DNA from: Bacteroidales bacterium
GTDB lineage: Bacteria > Bacteroidota > Bacteroidia > Bacteroidales > Paludibacteraceae
Length of the DNA: 64,000 nt
Direction of reading: 5' to 3'
NCBI GenBank assembly: GCA_015061115.1
Contig: SUXE01000001.1
Coordinates: 248,001 to 312,000 of the forward strand
This document shows positions 17,554 through 26,814 of the stretch, one piece after another. The translations under genes and the position numbers were made by a program. The notes below the pieces were generated by a model. It did no database searches. It was not told the origin of the DNA and worked only from the letters and a program-made list of their open reading frames with translations. The stretch's first letter is position 1. The number at the start of each line of letters is the position of its first letter.

Positions 17554-17675
17554 AATTTTCTTTAATCAAATTTCCTATTGCATACAATGGATATACTTTA
17601 AATTCTATTGCTTGAGTATCTCCATGGCTTTAGACTTTTATATATTTGTATTTCAATGTATTCTTCACCTTTAAC

Positions 17676-17757
17676 TTCAATTTTCGGTATCAAAGATATG
17701 ATTCTGATTTCAATTTTCGGTATCGGAAAGTGAAATGGAATTTTAATTTTCGGTATC
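17676..17757. promoter_or_regulatory. Three 16-bp direct repeats at 33-bp spacing, operator candidate
   Basis: TTCAATTTTCGGTATC occurs at 17676-17691 and 17709-17724, and as TTTAATTTTCGGTATC at 17742-17757. The period is exactly 33 bp, about three helical turns, placing the sites on the same DNA face. They lie 120-200 bases upstream of the membrane-protein/Card1/WYL operon. That placement suits an autoregulatory site for the WYL protein. Confidence 0.6.
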
Positions 17758-18088
17758 GAAGCACTGCTTTAGTCGCATTGAATGTCAGTTTTTAATAAGA
17801 TTTACATCCAATGACCTCTTTGTTTTTGTTTCGTGAATAAAACAAAATTGAATGAATTTTGTTTTGCTGATAAGACGAAATGTAATTTTTGAGGTCTGAT
17901 TAGCGATGCTTTCGTATTAGCTTCAATGCCAATGCTGACCATTTTTCGAAGTTGGACAAATCCAGATACTCCAAATCCATCCATAGCGGATTGCCAATCT
18001 CCGATTATGTCGGGCAGGCACCGAGGGTGGAGAAGAGGAGGATCATTTGTTATTTACTATTTCGTTGAACCATCTGAATGTAAGACTA
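17758..18088. other. Intergenic between the effector operon end and the signalling operon promoter
   Basis: No supported gene. A 60-codon minus-strand frame at 17802-17984 exists but has no family resemblance or convincing ribosome site. No clear intrinsic terminator was seen after the TIGR03986 gene, so some read-through into the signalling operon is possible. Confidence 0.5.
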
Positions 18089-20248
18089 TTATAATTCATG
18101 TATATTCCTTACCAAGACTCTTTTTACCTCTTTCTCAGCATATTCTTTGGCATAATCGTTATTTTTGTTGCCCCATTTGCTGTCTTTACGTTCGAACATC
18201 TTTTTGCAAAATTCAACGATAGAGACTTGATTGTTATATGACAACTGTAAAAATGTTTCATTATCAAACTCTTTGCCACTGTCTTTTAGCTTCTTTTCCA
18301 ATCTAATCCAACCAACTTTGAATCTTGTTTCGTTTGCAAGAAAACTGAAATCCAACGATGCGAATTGAGCTTCTCGTTTCTGCAGTTCTTCAGTTTCTTT
18401 TTTCTTTATTTCAGCAAGTTTCGCTTCTTGTTCTCGTTTCGCCTTTTGTTCGTCTTCAAAAGAAACAAAGTTGTCGTTAATTGAATGAACATCACAATCT
18501 CTTTGAACAATCTTTGAGAAAGATTCCAAATGTTCTCTGTTATTCTTTACTAGCAGAAACTCATTATCCTCTCTGTTATTTGACATCCTAAGATAACTGA
18601 ACTTTTGCTCTTGTCCATTAGGAATGCCTTGCGCCATATTGAAAAGTTCTTTTATCGTATTGGTGTTTTTCCAATTCGGAATGTGTTTTTCCATCTCATT
18701 TTCAAATTCCAGCATATAATAATCCTTGCTGTTGCCAACAAAGCTTAGTTCTATGTTTGAGATTTTGACAGAACCGTATCCGTATGGCTTCCCGAAACCA
18801 ATGCTGTGGAAACATTCGTCTTGATTCTTATGAAATGTCAATGCAGAAAGTAATGCACCCAATTCAATGGCTTTTAGGTTGTGGAATACGATTTTCTCGT
18901 TGAAAATGGTTCCTTTATTCAACATTGAACATGTTTGTTCCATGTTGTCGGTGCCTTCATTATTGTAATTTGCCTGTTTACGAATTGGATAGCGTTTGCG
19001 ACCAGCAATGCAGTTAGCATTATCCCAATTGTGACCATCTTTTACATATAAAGGGTAAAAAGACGGATGCGGAGTGGCGGACACAAATGTTTTATTTTGC
19101 ATCGGGACTGTCTGTCCTTGTGCAAAAGCATTTCCAAAATGGACTCTACCACGAAGGGCGTAATCACTAAAAGCGAAGCCAAACATACATTCTGCCAAAT
19201 CCATTTTGAAGTTCTCTTTGTTGCTTCTTTCAGGATTCTTGAATTCGTTAGGGATTGCGTCATGAACAGATTTACTGTATGGATATTTGTACAATCCCGT
19301 CAATCCAAAACTATGCAGTTTGTTGTTTTCAAGTACAAAGAATACAGGAATCCTCTGACCATGGTACAATTTTTTCTTCCAGAAAGAATAATAATCTTCA
19401 GAATCTTTGTGGATGGTTTCAAAAGCTTTGAATACAACATCGTCAACTGGTATTGTACCAATACACTTGTTAGGAAACAAAAATTCTTTTTCCTTTCCTT
19501 TCCAGCAACCAATTTTCTTACCATCTTTTCCTACTTTGGGTTTCGTGGCTTCAGCGTCGTAGTATCTTTTAGAAGTCTGACCTGTCAATACATAAGTTCC
19601 TTCATTGTTGGACAACAAATAGTCTTCAGAAAATACAAATCTTTCATAATCATTTTTTTGTGAAATCTTGTTCTTTATCTCGTAGATTATTTCATACTTC
19701 TTTCTGGCAAGTTTGTCATAATCTTTTTTGAAATCAGAATCCGAAATAAACTTAAATAGCCTGTCGCCTCCCAATTCTTTGTCAATATCCTTTATAGATA
19801 TTCTTTTGGGAGTACCGTGATCTTCTATTACGAAACCATCATCGGTCAAACTCAACCAGCCACATTTAACCTTCCTCAAAAGAGAAGTGTACGATTTGTC
19901 GTCTAAATCGCGTTTGCCGAAACTTGCGTTGTCCACTTGGGTCATCTTCCCAAACGACATTATTTCCAGCACATTCCTTATGCTGCCCTTTATGCTTGTC
20001 GCGGGTATGAAATATTGGTTGTCCGAAGTCTTTGAAAATGATGAATATTTATTGTTTTTATCTTCGGCGTCTTTTGGGGTGTGCCCGTTGCGAACGAAAA
20101 TAGGTGTCTGAGCCGTAATCTTCAACTCAATAGTTCCGCTCACACCGTCCTCAAACGGAATATCCTGCGAAATTTTATCTGCCCAATCGGGAAAGAAAAC
20201 TTTATCGGACAGAGGTACAAAATTAAACGGTGCTTTTATCATTGCCAT
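18089..20248 (-). CDS. TIGR03986-like RAMP protein, large Cas7-family subunit of the type III complex
   Basis: 719 residues. RAMP (RRM-like) signatures occur twice: an N-terminal FVRNGHTP...FIPATSIKGSIRNVLE region (about 50-95) and a glycine-rich loop GFGKPYGYGSVKI (about 480-492). A long insertion separates them. The C-terminus carries a charged, probably coiled-coil stretch (about 595-626, EDEQKAKREQEAKL) and a terminal basic domain. Size and layout fit the TIGR03986 CRISPR RAMP family, likely equivalent to the Cas7-with-insertion subunit of type III-D complexes. It is the last gene of the effector operon, 2 bases after the TIGR04423 gene. Confidence 0.8.
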   Translation of the reverse strand: MAMIKAPFNFVPLSDKVFFPDWADKISQDIPFEDGVSGTIELKITAQTPIFVRNGHTPKDAEDKNNKYSSFSKTSDNQYFIPATSIKGSIRNVLEIMSFGKMTQVDNASFGKRDLDDKSYTSLLRKVKCGWLSLTDDGFVIEDHGTPKRISIKDIDKELGGDRLFKFISDSDFKKDYDKLARKKYEIIYEIKNKISQKNDYERFVFSEDYLLSNNEGTYVLTGQTSKRYYDAEATKPKVGKDGKKIGCWKGKEKEFLFPNKCIGTIPVDDVVFKAFETIHKDSEDYYSFWKKKLYHGQRIPVFFVLENNKLHSFGLTGLYKYPYSKSVHDAIPNEFKNPERSNKENFKMDLAECMFGFAFSDYALRGRVHFGNAFAQGQTVPMQNKTFVSATPHPSFYPLYVKDGHNWDNANCIAGRKRYPIRKQANYNNEGTDNMEQTCSMLNKGTIFNEKIVFHNLKAIELGALLSALTFHKNQDECFHSIGFGKPYGYGSVKISNIELSFVGNSKDYYMLEFENEMEKHIPNWKNTNTIKELFNMAQGIPNGQEQKFSYLRMSNNREDNEFLLVKNNREHLESFSKIVQRDCDVHSINDNFVSFEDEQKAKREQEAKLAEIKKKETEELQKREAQFASLDFSFLANETRFKVGWIRLEKKLKDSGKEFDNETFLQLSYNNQVSIVEFCKKMFERKDSKWGNKNNDYAKEYAEKEVKRVLVRNIHEL

Positions 20249-20250
20249 AA

Positions 20251-20655
20251 TTATTCCTCCTTATCATTAAATCCAACAAAAACTAATTCTGCGGGCTGAA
20301 GAACCTTCATGCTTTCGCAAATGTCATCTTCAACTTCTTGCCAATATTGTAAAAATTGAAGTCGCTTATGTTCCTTCATTCTGTGTGCATAAAAGTCCTT
20401 GATTTCAACATCTTTATTGTTGAAATCAAGAGGATCAACTTGATGTTCCATTATCAAATACTCTCCATCAATATATTTTATGCAGTAAGATAGCATTGTA
20501 TTGCGGTCATACAATTGAGCTTCAATTATAAATGGATTTTTGTTTGGATTCAACTCCTGATCAAATGATCCATTCACTGTTTCTGGTTCTTTGGAATCGC
20601 TTTTCCAGAAATAGCCTGTGTAATCACCTGGTTTTATCTTATCTACTTTGTTCAT
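20251..20655 (-). CDS. TIGR04423-like type III CRISPR-associated protein
   Basis: 134 residues, soluble, acidic, rich in aromatic residues. It starts MNKVDKIKPGDYTGYFWKSD and has a C-terminal helical region (DFYAHRMKEHKRLQFLQYWQ) ending ELVFVGFNDKEE. I match it from memory to TIGR04423, a small protein found only in Bacteroidetes type III loci. It overlaps the upstream tandem Cas7 gene by 17 bases and precedes the TIGR03986 gene by 2. No separate Cas11 (Csm2/Cmr5-like) subunit is encoded in this operon, so it is a candidate for that small-subunit place, although its fold looks mixed alpha/beta rather than purely helical. Confidence 0.65.
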   Translation of the reverse strand: MNKVDKIKPGDYTGYFWKSDSKEPETVNGSFDQELNPNKNPFIIEAQLYDRNTMLSYCIKYIDGEYLIMEHQVDPLDFNNKDVEIKDFYAHRMKEHKRLQFLQYWQEVEDDICESMKVLQPAELVFVGFNDKEE

Positions 20656-22036
20656 AAATTACATTTCCATCTTTTGTTAAACTTCCTGTAAACACACCAT
20701 TGCCACGGTTCACGCCACCGCCCAATGGCAACATTCCTTTGCAAATGTCTATCATTGCCGCTTCGAGCGAATCTTGAATTTTATCTCCCTTTAATGCGTC
20801 GCATTTTGCAAGGATTGTCAGCGTGAACTCTTGACCTTTGCCGTATGTGGTTTTCTCAGAAAACAATGCACCATCAATGGCTCCGCCTGTGAAACGGTCT
20901 ATTGCAACATGGTTGAGAATCTTGTCCTCCAATGACTTGTCTTCAATCACATCAGAGAAAAGTAGATTGCCACGCACTTGTTTCTTCTCTTTCTGGTTTT
21001 CGTACCCGAACAACGCTTGAACTGCTTCGTTTTCATTGCCAACTTTTGGCTCTTTATCTCCAGTGCATCCAGCAAAACGTTCTTTCAATCGATTATAATG
21101 GAATGCCACCCTGTGTGCCAACGCACCTTTCACCGAAGTGGCAGGAATTAGAACAAGTTCTTCTGATAATTCACCTTTGGCATCTTTCCAAACCACTTTC
21201 TTTTCTTTCACGGGTGTCATATCCACCTCGTCATCACCAAAACCGCTGCCGAAAAGGAAGAAATCCTCGGGTTGTAACTTGAGTTCATACGTGATCCAAC
21301 CATCTGCTTTGTTATCGTTTAAGATATCATGTTTTTCCCAACCACACCACTCTTCAGAAAGGTTAGACGACTTTGACAAATAGAGTTCCAAGTCATTGGC
21401 TTGTTTCAAATACAAACTGCGTTTGTAGAGTTTTATTACCTTTATTTCGCCGAATCCACTGCGTGTGCCCCCACCTATGCGGAAGGTCTTGCTTTGAATC
21501 TGCTCTAAGGCCTTTTGAAAATTGACTTCATCCTTGGCCTCTTTTGCGACCATTTCTATCTCAAAGCAGAATCGGGTGCCAGCAAAAATCACTTGCTCGT
21601 CAAATTTGCCAGCCTTGTCGGTTACCCCTTTTTCGTTGATACGAACGTGTTGACGAATTGGAAGTTCCGCATAATATCTCAGCAACGAATCATCTTTCGC
21701 TTTTAGATCCATTCCGTCAATAACTTCACCATTTGAATTGAGAATTTTTGCTTCGGTGAAAATTATTTCAGAACCTTGTCCTTCTTTCTTATCTTGAAAA
21801 CCAAAGATTTGATTTACATTAAAGTCTTCTGGTTTTACTTCTTCAATCATATGCCTTACTACGCCAGCGATCGCGGTTCCTGGAATGTACGGCAAGCCGT
21901 TTACATCAGTTGCCACAAGAGCATCGGTAAGTATGTCTTTTTCTCCACTACCTACAGCAAGTGGAGTCTCCGCTTCTATGACAAAACGTGCAAGGAAGCG
22001 ATGATTATATCCTGAAAATTTTATTACGTCTTTCAT
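20639..22036 (-). CDS. Tandem Cas7-Cas7 RAMP fusion (Cas7-2x type)
   Basis: 465 residues holding two Cas7-like RAMP domains. Domain 1 (1 to about 215) has PLAVGSGEKDILTDALVATD, LPYIPGTAIAGVVRHM and the glycine loop RIGGGTRSGFGEIKV (about 186-200). Domain 2 (about 245-465) has FFLFGSGFGDDEVDMTP, LVLIPATSVKGALAHRV and LPLGGGVNRGNGVFTG (about 430-447). Asp residues in the thumb-like loops (for example LTDALV) could cut target RNA. Such a double Cas7 is characteristic of type III-D complexes. It overlaps csx10 by 4 bases (ATGA). Confidence 0.85.
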   Translation of the reverse strand: MKDVIKFSGYNHRFLARFVIEAETPLAVGSGEKDILTDALVATDVNGLPYIPGTAIAGVVRHMIEEVKPEDFNVNQIFGFQDKKEGQGSEIIFTEAKILNSNGEVIDGMDLKAKDDSLLRYYAELPIRQHVRINEKGVTDKAGKFDEQVIFAGTRFCFEIEMVAKEAKDEVNFQKALEQIQSKTFRIGGGTRSGFGEIKVIKLYKRSLYLKQANDLELYLSKSSNLSEEWCGWEKHDILNDNKADGWITYELKLQPEDFFLFGSGFGDDEVDMTPVKEKKVVWKDAKGELSEELVLIPATSVKGALAHRVAFHYNRLKERFAGCTGDKEPKVGNENEAVQALFGYENQKEKKQVRGNLLFSDVIEDKSLEDKILNHVAIDRFTGGAIDGALFSEKTTYGKGQEFTLTILAKCDALKGDKIQDSLEAAMIDICKGMLPLGGGVNRGNGVFTGSLTKDGNVIYEQSR

Positions 22037-23499
22037 TTATTTTCCTCCTTTTGGCATTTCTTTGCCATTTCTGCGGCAAGGTTGACTAATGACTCTCGAA
22101 TATTGTTAGTATCACATTTCTTCATAAACTCTTCCAATTTCTTTTTGCGATTACCGTCCCAATCAGAAGATTTTACCCCATGACCAATATAAGCAATCAC
22201 ATTGTCACTAATTTTGGAATCATCTTTTGTCGCCATAGCAATACCACGGATAGCTCCCCATTGCGAAGCAAATTTCTCTTTGCCTTGGAATGCAGTTTTA
22301 TTGTCATTTACCCATTTGTTGACGTTTGAATAAATGTCATTCTCTTTGATTTCTTCCGATTGTTGTTTCTTTATATAATCCAACAATGGAGTACCTGCCA
22401 TCTCTTTTTTATTTGTTTTTGGTGATTCTTGTGCTTTGTTTTTTACTTGATAGAAAGCCTTGCCATCTTTTTCTGCCTTCAGAAACTCCGGATTGTAAAT
22501 CACCTTGCCGAAGCCTTCGTTTTTGAAAGAACCGACATATTGTGACTTCAAATCAAGATTGTCGCATTTAGAAACATCCACCACAAACACGCTGCCTTTT
22601 TCAATGCCGCATCGGTCGGCATCGAAACATTGACGCGTATAGTTCCATGGGGCATATTGAAATGTGCGGATTTGCGTTTTGTCCCAAAGTATTTTAGAAT
22701 CTTTAGGTAATCCAAGTTGTTCTTCTTTCGGTCTGAATGTTGGTAAGCCGTATTCATCTAAGAAGATCAGGCGACCATCTGCATAGACCGTAACAATATT
22801 ATTTTTAGGCTTTTCGCAATCTACATCATTATATGGAGTTTCAGTTATTTCAACCAACCCATATTGTGCAGTACGGGAGCGACCGACACGTTTCTTGCCG
22901 ACCAAAGCATTTTTAACGTCTTTTACCAAAGCTTCGTTGTCAACTTCAACCTCGAAATAGAGTTCAAGGCCTCTCTGCAACGATTCATAGCCGTACATCT
23001 GCTCGTCCTTTGAACGGCGTTTTTCTTTGTCGTAGGCTGACTTGATGGCAAAGTTGGTTTCGGTTTTAACTTCCGTAGCTTTATCTCCGACGAATGTATA
23101 GAAACCATTGCGACATTGTTTTAACTGCTTTTGTTTCATTTCGTCACTTTCCAAGTTGGGCACACCATGGTGAATGTAAATCATGCCATCCGTAATCTTT
23201 TTCAGTTTCGGATAAAACATCGATGCAGGAATCTTCAATCCACGAATACTATCTTTGGAAGGATGAGCGTCGCCAAAACGAACTTTGCCACTGTGAAAGA
23301 TTTCCAATGCCTTATTCATCCTTTGTTCATAATCATCTTTATCTTTATCTTTATCCTTTGGATATAGTTCACTAGCCACAATGCCCAAAAAACAACTTCC
23401 AGGGATGAAATCCAGCGTTTGGTTTGGTCCTTCGGTGGCTGCTTTCTGGTTGAGAATCACATCTGAAAGCAATGTGCATTTGAATTTAAGCGTTTTCAT
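22033..23499 (-). CDS. csx10: Csx10, Cas5-like subunit of a type III-D complex
   Basis: 488 residues. The N-terminus matches Csx10: MKTLKFKCTLLSDVILNQKA, then LDFIPGSCFLGIVASELY (about 29-46). A RAMP glycine-type loop with basic residues, VGKKRVGRSRTAQYGLVEI, is near 200-218. The C-terminal third is charged, Lys-rich and probably helical. Csx10 stands in for Csm4/Cmr3 and should hold the 5' handle of the crRNA. Its presence is the main reason to call the system type III-D-like. It overlaps the Csm3-like gene by 14 bases. Confidence 0.82.
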   Translation of the reverse strand: MKTLKFKCTLLSDVILNQKAATEGPNQTLDFIPGSCFLGIVASELYPKDKDKDKDDYEQRMNKALEIFHSGKVRFGDAHPSKDSIRGLKIPASMFYPKLKKITDGMIYIHHGVPNLESDEMKQKQLKQCRNGFYTFVGDKATEVKTETNFAIKSAYDKEKRRSKDEQMYGYESLQRGLELYFEVEVDNEALVKDVKNALVGKKRVGRSRTAQYGLVEITETPYNDVDCEKPKNNIVTVYADGRLIFLDEYGLPTFRPKEEQLGLPKDSKILWDKTQIRTFQYAPWNYTRQCFDADRCGIEKGSVFVVDVSKCDNLDLKSQYVGSFKNEGFGKVIYNPEFLKAEKDGKAFYQVKNKAQESPKTNKKEMAGTPLLDYIKKQQSEEIKENDIYSNVNKWVNDNKTAFQGKEKFASQWGAIRGIAMATKDDSKISDNVIAYIGHGVKSSDWDGNRKKKLEEFMKKCDTNNIRESLVNLAAEMAKKCQKEENK

Positions 23500-24070
23500 T
23501 GACGTCCTCCTTTCTTCCTGTTATAGTACAGCGTCCCAAGCCACGGTTGCGGTTTTGTCCCAATCGCTTTATAAAACCTAATGATTTTACTATTTCATCA
23601 GCCATTCCTTCGGGCACGTCATGTATTGTGCCATATAAAATACACGGCACGACAACTTCCATTTTGCGAAGGCTATGTTCCTTGGCTATTCCATCATTAT
23701 CAATAGCAGTGCTTGCAATGTCACGATACATAAAGCGTGAGGCATTGTTTGATACTATGGCATCATATTCATCTTTATTTAGTTCGGCATTGGTAAAGAA
23801 CATTGATCCTTTTTTCATTTCTTCCTTATCTTTTTCAAAGAACCCAAATGTATTATAAAAGTCATCATCGAAACTTTGGCATTGCAAACCGCGAATTTCT
23901 GCTGCTGCTTCTCTTATCAATCCTTTGATAGTTTTGCCAGGAATAAAAGGCATTCCTTTTTCATCTTTCACCACCAAGGCATCCACGTCGGCTCCGGCTG
24001 CCAAGCCCGAACCGCAATGCCAGTCGGTGTGAAATTCTATACTATATTTTATTGTGTATTTTTTCTCCAT
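23486..24070 (-). CDS. Csm3-like Cas7 RAMP protein
   Basis: 194 residues, single RAMP domain. Motifs: FHTDWHCGSGLAAGADVDAL, GMPFIPGKTIKGLIREAA, a loop with TAIDNDGIAKEHSLRKMEVV and the glycine loop RLGQNRNRGLGRCTITG. The Asp residues in ADVDAL and TAIDND are candidates for the RNA-cutting Asp of Csm3/Cmr4. It should be a backbone subunit along the crRNA. Its ATG overlaps the cas10 stop (TAATG). Confidence 0.87.
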   Translation of the reverse strand: MEKKYTIKYSIEFHTDWHCGSGLAAGADVDALVVKDEKGMPFIPGKTIKGLIREAAAEIRGLQCQSFDDDFYNTFGFFEKDKEEMKKGSMFFTNAELNKDEYDAIVSNNASRFMYRDIASTAIDNDGIAKEHSLRKMEVVVPCILYGTIHDVPEGMADEIVKSLGFIKRLGQNRNRGLGRCTITGRKEDVNENA

Positions 24071-25680
24071 TACTCGTTCTCCTTCGTTTTTTGGTTGTTG
24101 ATAGTATGAATGGCAAGAATGTCGTAGACGGGATAGAAAGTAACTTCCACATCTTTCTCATTTTTCTTTACCATTTTCTTAACTCCTTTCGTTACATCTT
24201 CAACGTATGTGCGCATAGATGTCATTGACTTTAGGCGCAACAACTTTTGATGTGCCATTTCAGGATTGTCGTGCAAAAGACTCATCCATTGACGCAGATG
24301 CGACTTGACTGCATTGCCTTCTTTGTCTTCCAACTTGTGCACATCTTTTTTCAAATCTTCCACAGTCCATCTGCATTCCTCTTTCTTGTCCTTTATGTAA
24401 TAAGGTCCGAATTGGAAGCTGATATTCTCCTGTGGCGTCAGTTCTCGTTTGGCAATGGCATCCCAATCTTCAGTAAACGAATCCTGCACCTTGTGGAACA
24501 TCAGACATGATTTTGGCAATTCCTTTCCTTCCTTGATTTCCTGCTTGTCTTTGGCATCTTTTTTGGCTAAAGAGCAGAGAGTCTCTGCTAAATTGTATCC
24601 GTAATAGAATGGAAAAGACGACTTGATGTAGGCAATGCCGGCACAAGCGGTCAAACGTTTGTCTGTCTCATTTTCAAAAACATCCTTCAATAAAAGTCCT
24701 CCATTATCGTCTTTCAACATCTCTCGGGTATTTTTTTCAAATTGGGAGATGAAAGTTGTGGCAAAATCAAGTGCTAAATCAGCACGACAAATAATTGTCA
24801 AATCGTCGCCACCCAAAACGATAGGACGAATTGGTATGAAATCAGGTTTCTTTTTTGAATTATTGAACTGATTTTTCACTGCTTCAAAAGCTTCACATGC
24901 TGATAAAGTTGTAGCTTCGTCCAATTTTTTTGAGAATCGTTTGAACAACTTTTGGTCTTTACCAATCTTTTGAACAACTTGTCCCAACCCATTCCCGTCG
25001 GCATGAATGATGGCTATCCAATCGTTATTTTGTGTGATTTCTTCAACATCGTATGCAATCTGATCATCTTTTACGTCTTCATAAAAAGCTTTTTGACAAA
25101 GATTTCTTGTGGTATGACGTTTGGCTATACGTTTGCCATCTTTTGTTTCCCACACGTATTGTAACTTGGCAAACGTACTTGCATCAAGATGGGTGTTTTC
25201 ATCTTCAGCGTAAACTACAGGCAATCCCGTCTGCTTACTCCTCTCGATTCCCATCAGTCCAAGAGTTGCACTACGCATTGGTTTATTGCGCTGTGTACGA
25301 AGACGTTTCTCTAATTCGTTGACGGCATTTTCAAATTTTTCGAATTTCCCCTCCATTTTAATAACAGCCTGACTTACCGTCACGCCTGGAGCAAACTCAT
25401 AAATGGATTTTGGAAACTCACGAACGACTTTTGCACAATCAGCTTCTTCGCCGAAGATGTATTTTATATTACCAGCAGCGTGAAGAATGCAGTTTTCATC
25501 TTCTTCCAATTGTTTTTTCAAATCTGGATAATATCCATTCTTTCCTAATAATTTAGCAAACTTGCTTGTGCATATTTCTTCCACCAGTTCACTTGCTCCT
25601 ACAATCTCTCGAAGCTTGTTTGTCTGAAAAATGAAGCCTTGGATGCCTTGCACCGCCGCTCCGTATAAATATTTTGTCAT
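24070..25680 (-). CDS. cas10: Cas10, HD-less with intact cyclase motif
   Basis: 536 residues. It begins directly with the first palm domain (MTKYLYGAAVQGIQGFIFQT), so the N-terminal HD nuclease found in many Cas10 proteins is absent. Residues 222-231 include HADGNG (D228), and the catalytic GGDD is at 290-293 in VLGGDDLTIICRA. Length fits HD-less Cas10 variants. It should synthesise cyclic oligoadenylate when the complex binds target RNA, but cannot itself cut DNA. Card1 is therefore the expected output. It follows cas6 by 7 bases and overlaps the Csm3-like gene. Confidence 0.94.
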   Translation of the reverse strand: MTKYLYGAAVQGIQGFIFQTNKLREIVGASELVEEICTSKFAKLLGKNGYYPDLKKQLEEDENCILHAAGNIKYIFGEEADCAKVVREFPKSIYEFAPGVTVSQAVIKMEGKFEKFENAVNELEKRLRTQRNKPMRSATLGLMGIERSKQTGLPVVYAEDENTHLDASTFAKLQYVWETKDGKRIAKRHTTRNLCQKAFYEDVKDDQIAYDVEEITQNNDWIAIIHADGNGLGQVVQKIGKDQKLFKRFSKKLDEATTLSACEAFEAVKNQFNNSKKKPDFIPIRPIVLGGDDLTIICRADLALDFATTFISQFEKNTREMLKDDNGGLLLKDVFENETDKRLTACAGIAYIKSSFPFYYGYNLAETLCSLAKKDAKDKQEIKEGKELPKSCLMFHKVQDSFTEDWDAIAKRELTPQENISFQFGPYYIKDKKEECRWTVEDLKKDVHKLEDKEGNAVKSHLRQWMSLLHDNPEMAHQKLLRLKSMTSMRTYVEDVTKGVKKMVKKNEKDVEVTFYPVYDILAIHTINNQKTKENE

Positions 25681-25687
25681 ATCTTTT

Positions 25688-26353
25688 CTATTTTCTGCTT
25701 GTTATATTTCCAAATCCATGACTAACACCTTTGCCCACTCCAATGAAGTCTGGAATTGTGATGTTAGCCATGAAATCAAAATCAAAACACATCATTTTGA
25801 TGCCTTTGAATGTTACATTGTCTGAATCTATGATTTCTTCCAATTTGACACAAAGAGGTGTCTCTATCGTAATTTTTAATCCTTTAGCCATCGATAGTAT
25901 ATTTCCTGTCATTATTTTTTCCAACATTTGATATTTCTCCACGATTCCATTGGATTTCATATAGTTTTCATAATTTTCAGAATTGAATGGCAACCATTTT
26001 CTTATTCTATATGGCATCAATTCTTTTGTGATGGCTATTTCATGATGTTTAGTGATTATTTCGTCTACTTCACAATTTACGTTTCTTTTGCCTATTTGTA
26101 GAGAAAATTCTTGCTTATTAAAAAACTCACCTATTGCATCTGTGCCTTCACCCACACAAACAATGGCTGCTTTATCTCCAATTCTTTTATATTGAATAAG
26201 TGGATATGAATATCTTAATCCATCGTCTGTATGATTATGGAAAAGTATGCTGTGGTTTTCTTCCAATATGGCGTTTATTGCCCCTCTAAATAATGGAATC
26301 TCACTTTGTCTTATCTCTGCCGTAAACTTGATTAAAAAAGTCCTAATTTTCAT
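25688..26353 (-). CDS. cas6: Cas6-type crRNA endoribonuclease (Cas6b-like)
   Basis: 221 residues. It starts MKIRTFLIKFTAEIRQSEIP and has the Bacteroidetes Cas6 pattern RGAINAILEENHSILFHNHT then YSYPLIQYKRIGDKAAIV. The C-terminal glycine-rich loop is FIGVGKGVSHGFGNITSRK (about 200-220). The HNH-like His residues near 40 are candidate catalytic bases. It should cut the pre-crRNA within each repeat to leave an ATTAAGAC 5' handle. It is the first gene of the effector operon. Confidence 0.85.
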   Translation of the reverse strand: MKIRTFLIKFTAEIRQSEIPLFRGAINAILEENHSILFHNHTDDGLRYSYPLIQYKRIGDKAAIVCVGEGTDAIGEFFNKQEFSLQIGKRNVNCEVDEIITKHHEIAITKELMPYRIRKWLPFNSENYENYMKSNGIVEKYQMLEKIMTGNILSMAKGLKITIETPLCVKLEEIIDSDNVTFKGIKMMCFDFDFMANITIPDFIGVGKGVSHGFGNITSRK

Positions 26354-26392
26354 TTCGTTTTTTTGTTGATGATGCTAAATTATATAAAAAAT

Positions 26393-26486
26393 ACTTTAGT
26401 TTCGTCTAAAGTAATGATGCTTTTGGACATAAATCACTCACTTTCTAAGTTGGTATTTAGTCGGTATTTTACTCAATGCAAATGTA
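26393..26486 (-). promoter_or_regulatory. Promoter and inverted repeat upstream of cas6
   Basis: Minus-strand TACATTTG (26479-26486) matches TAnnTTTG. In the leader, ACTTTAG (26393-26399) pairs with CTAAAGT (26406-26412), a 7-bp inverted repeat suited to a dimeric repressor. TCGGTAT also occurs at 26461-26467 and is shared with the repeats at 17676-17757, so the same regulator could act at both promoters. Confidence 0.4.
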
Positions 26487-26571
26487 ATATCTCGATTTGT
26501 GTCTTGTTGAATATTTTGTGTTCAAGGTCTACGTTATTATGAAATGTTTCACATATATGAGGTAAGAGTTT

Positions 26572-26668
26572 AAAAAAAACAAAAACGCATCCAATTTCTT
26601 GGGTGCGTCACTGCTTTGCTTTAGATCTAACAAACAAACCAAATTAGAACTTTGGAGCGTACTTTTTG
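26572..26668 (-). repeat. Terminator element, copy 1 (flanks the B12 block)
   Basis: This shares almost all of its sequence with 49063-49153: a stem ACGCATCCAA/TTGGGTGCGT and, on the minus strand, a T-rich tract after it, hence a leftward intrinsic terminator. It also keeps codons for KKYAPKF-stop but lacks the promoter and start codon present in copy 2, so it looks like a truncated duplicate. It lies between the cas6 promoter and the cobalamin riboswitch. Confidence 0.75.
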
Positions 26669-26814
26669 TTTATTGACACCAAAATAAAAGTGTTAGAATT
26701 TGGCTTGTCTTGCTTCTAATTTTGATTTTTTCTGTGTTTGAATACATAGAAGAAAATAATATAAAGTTAAGGAAAGATATTAAAGTCTTGATAAAATGAC
26801 TAAATTTGCACCGG

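Noticed and set aside
17802..17984. 60-codon minus-strand frame upstream of the signalling operon
   Set aside because: Low-complexity Phe/Lys/Gln composition, no ribosome site, no recognisable family.
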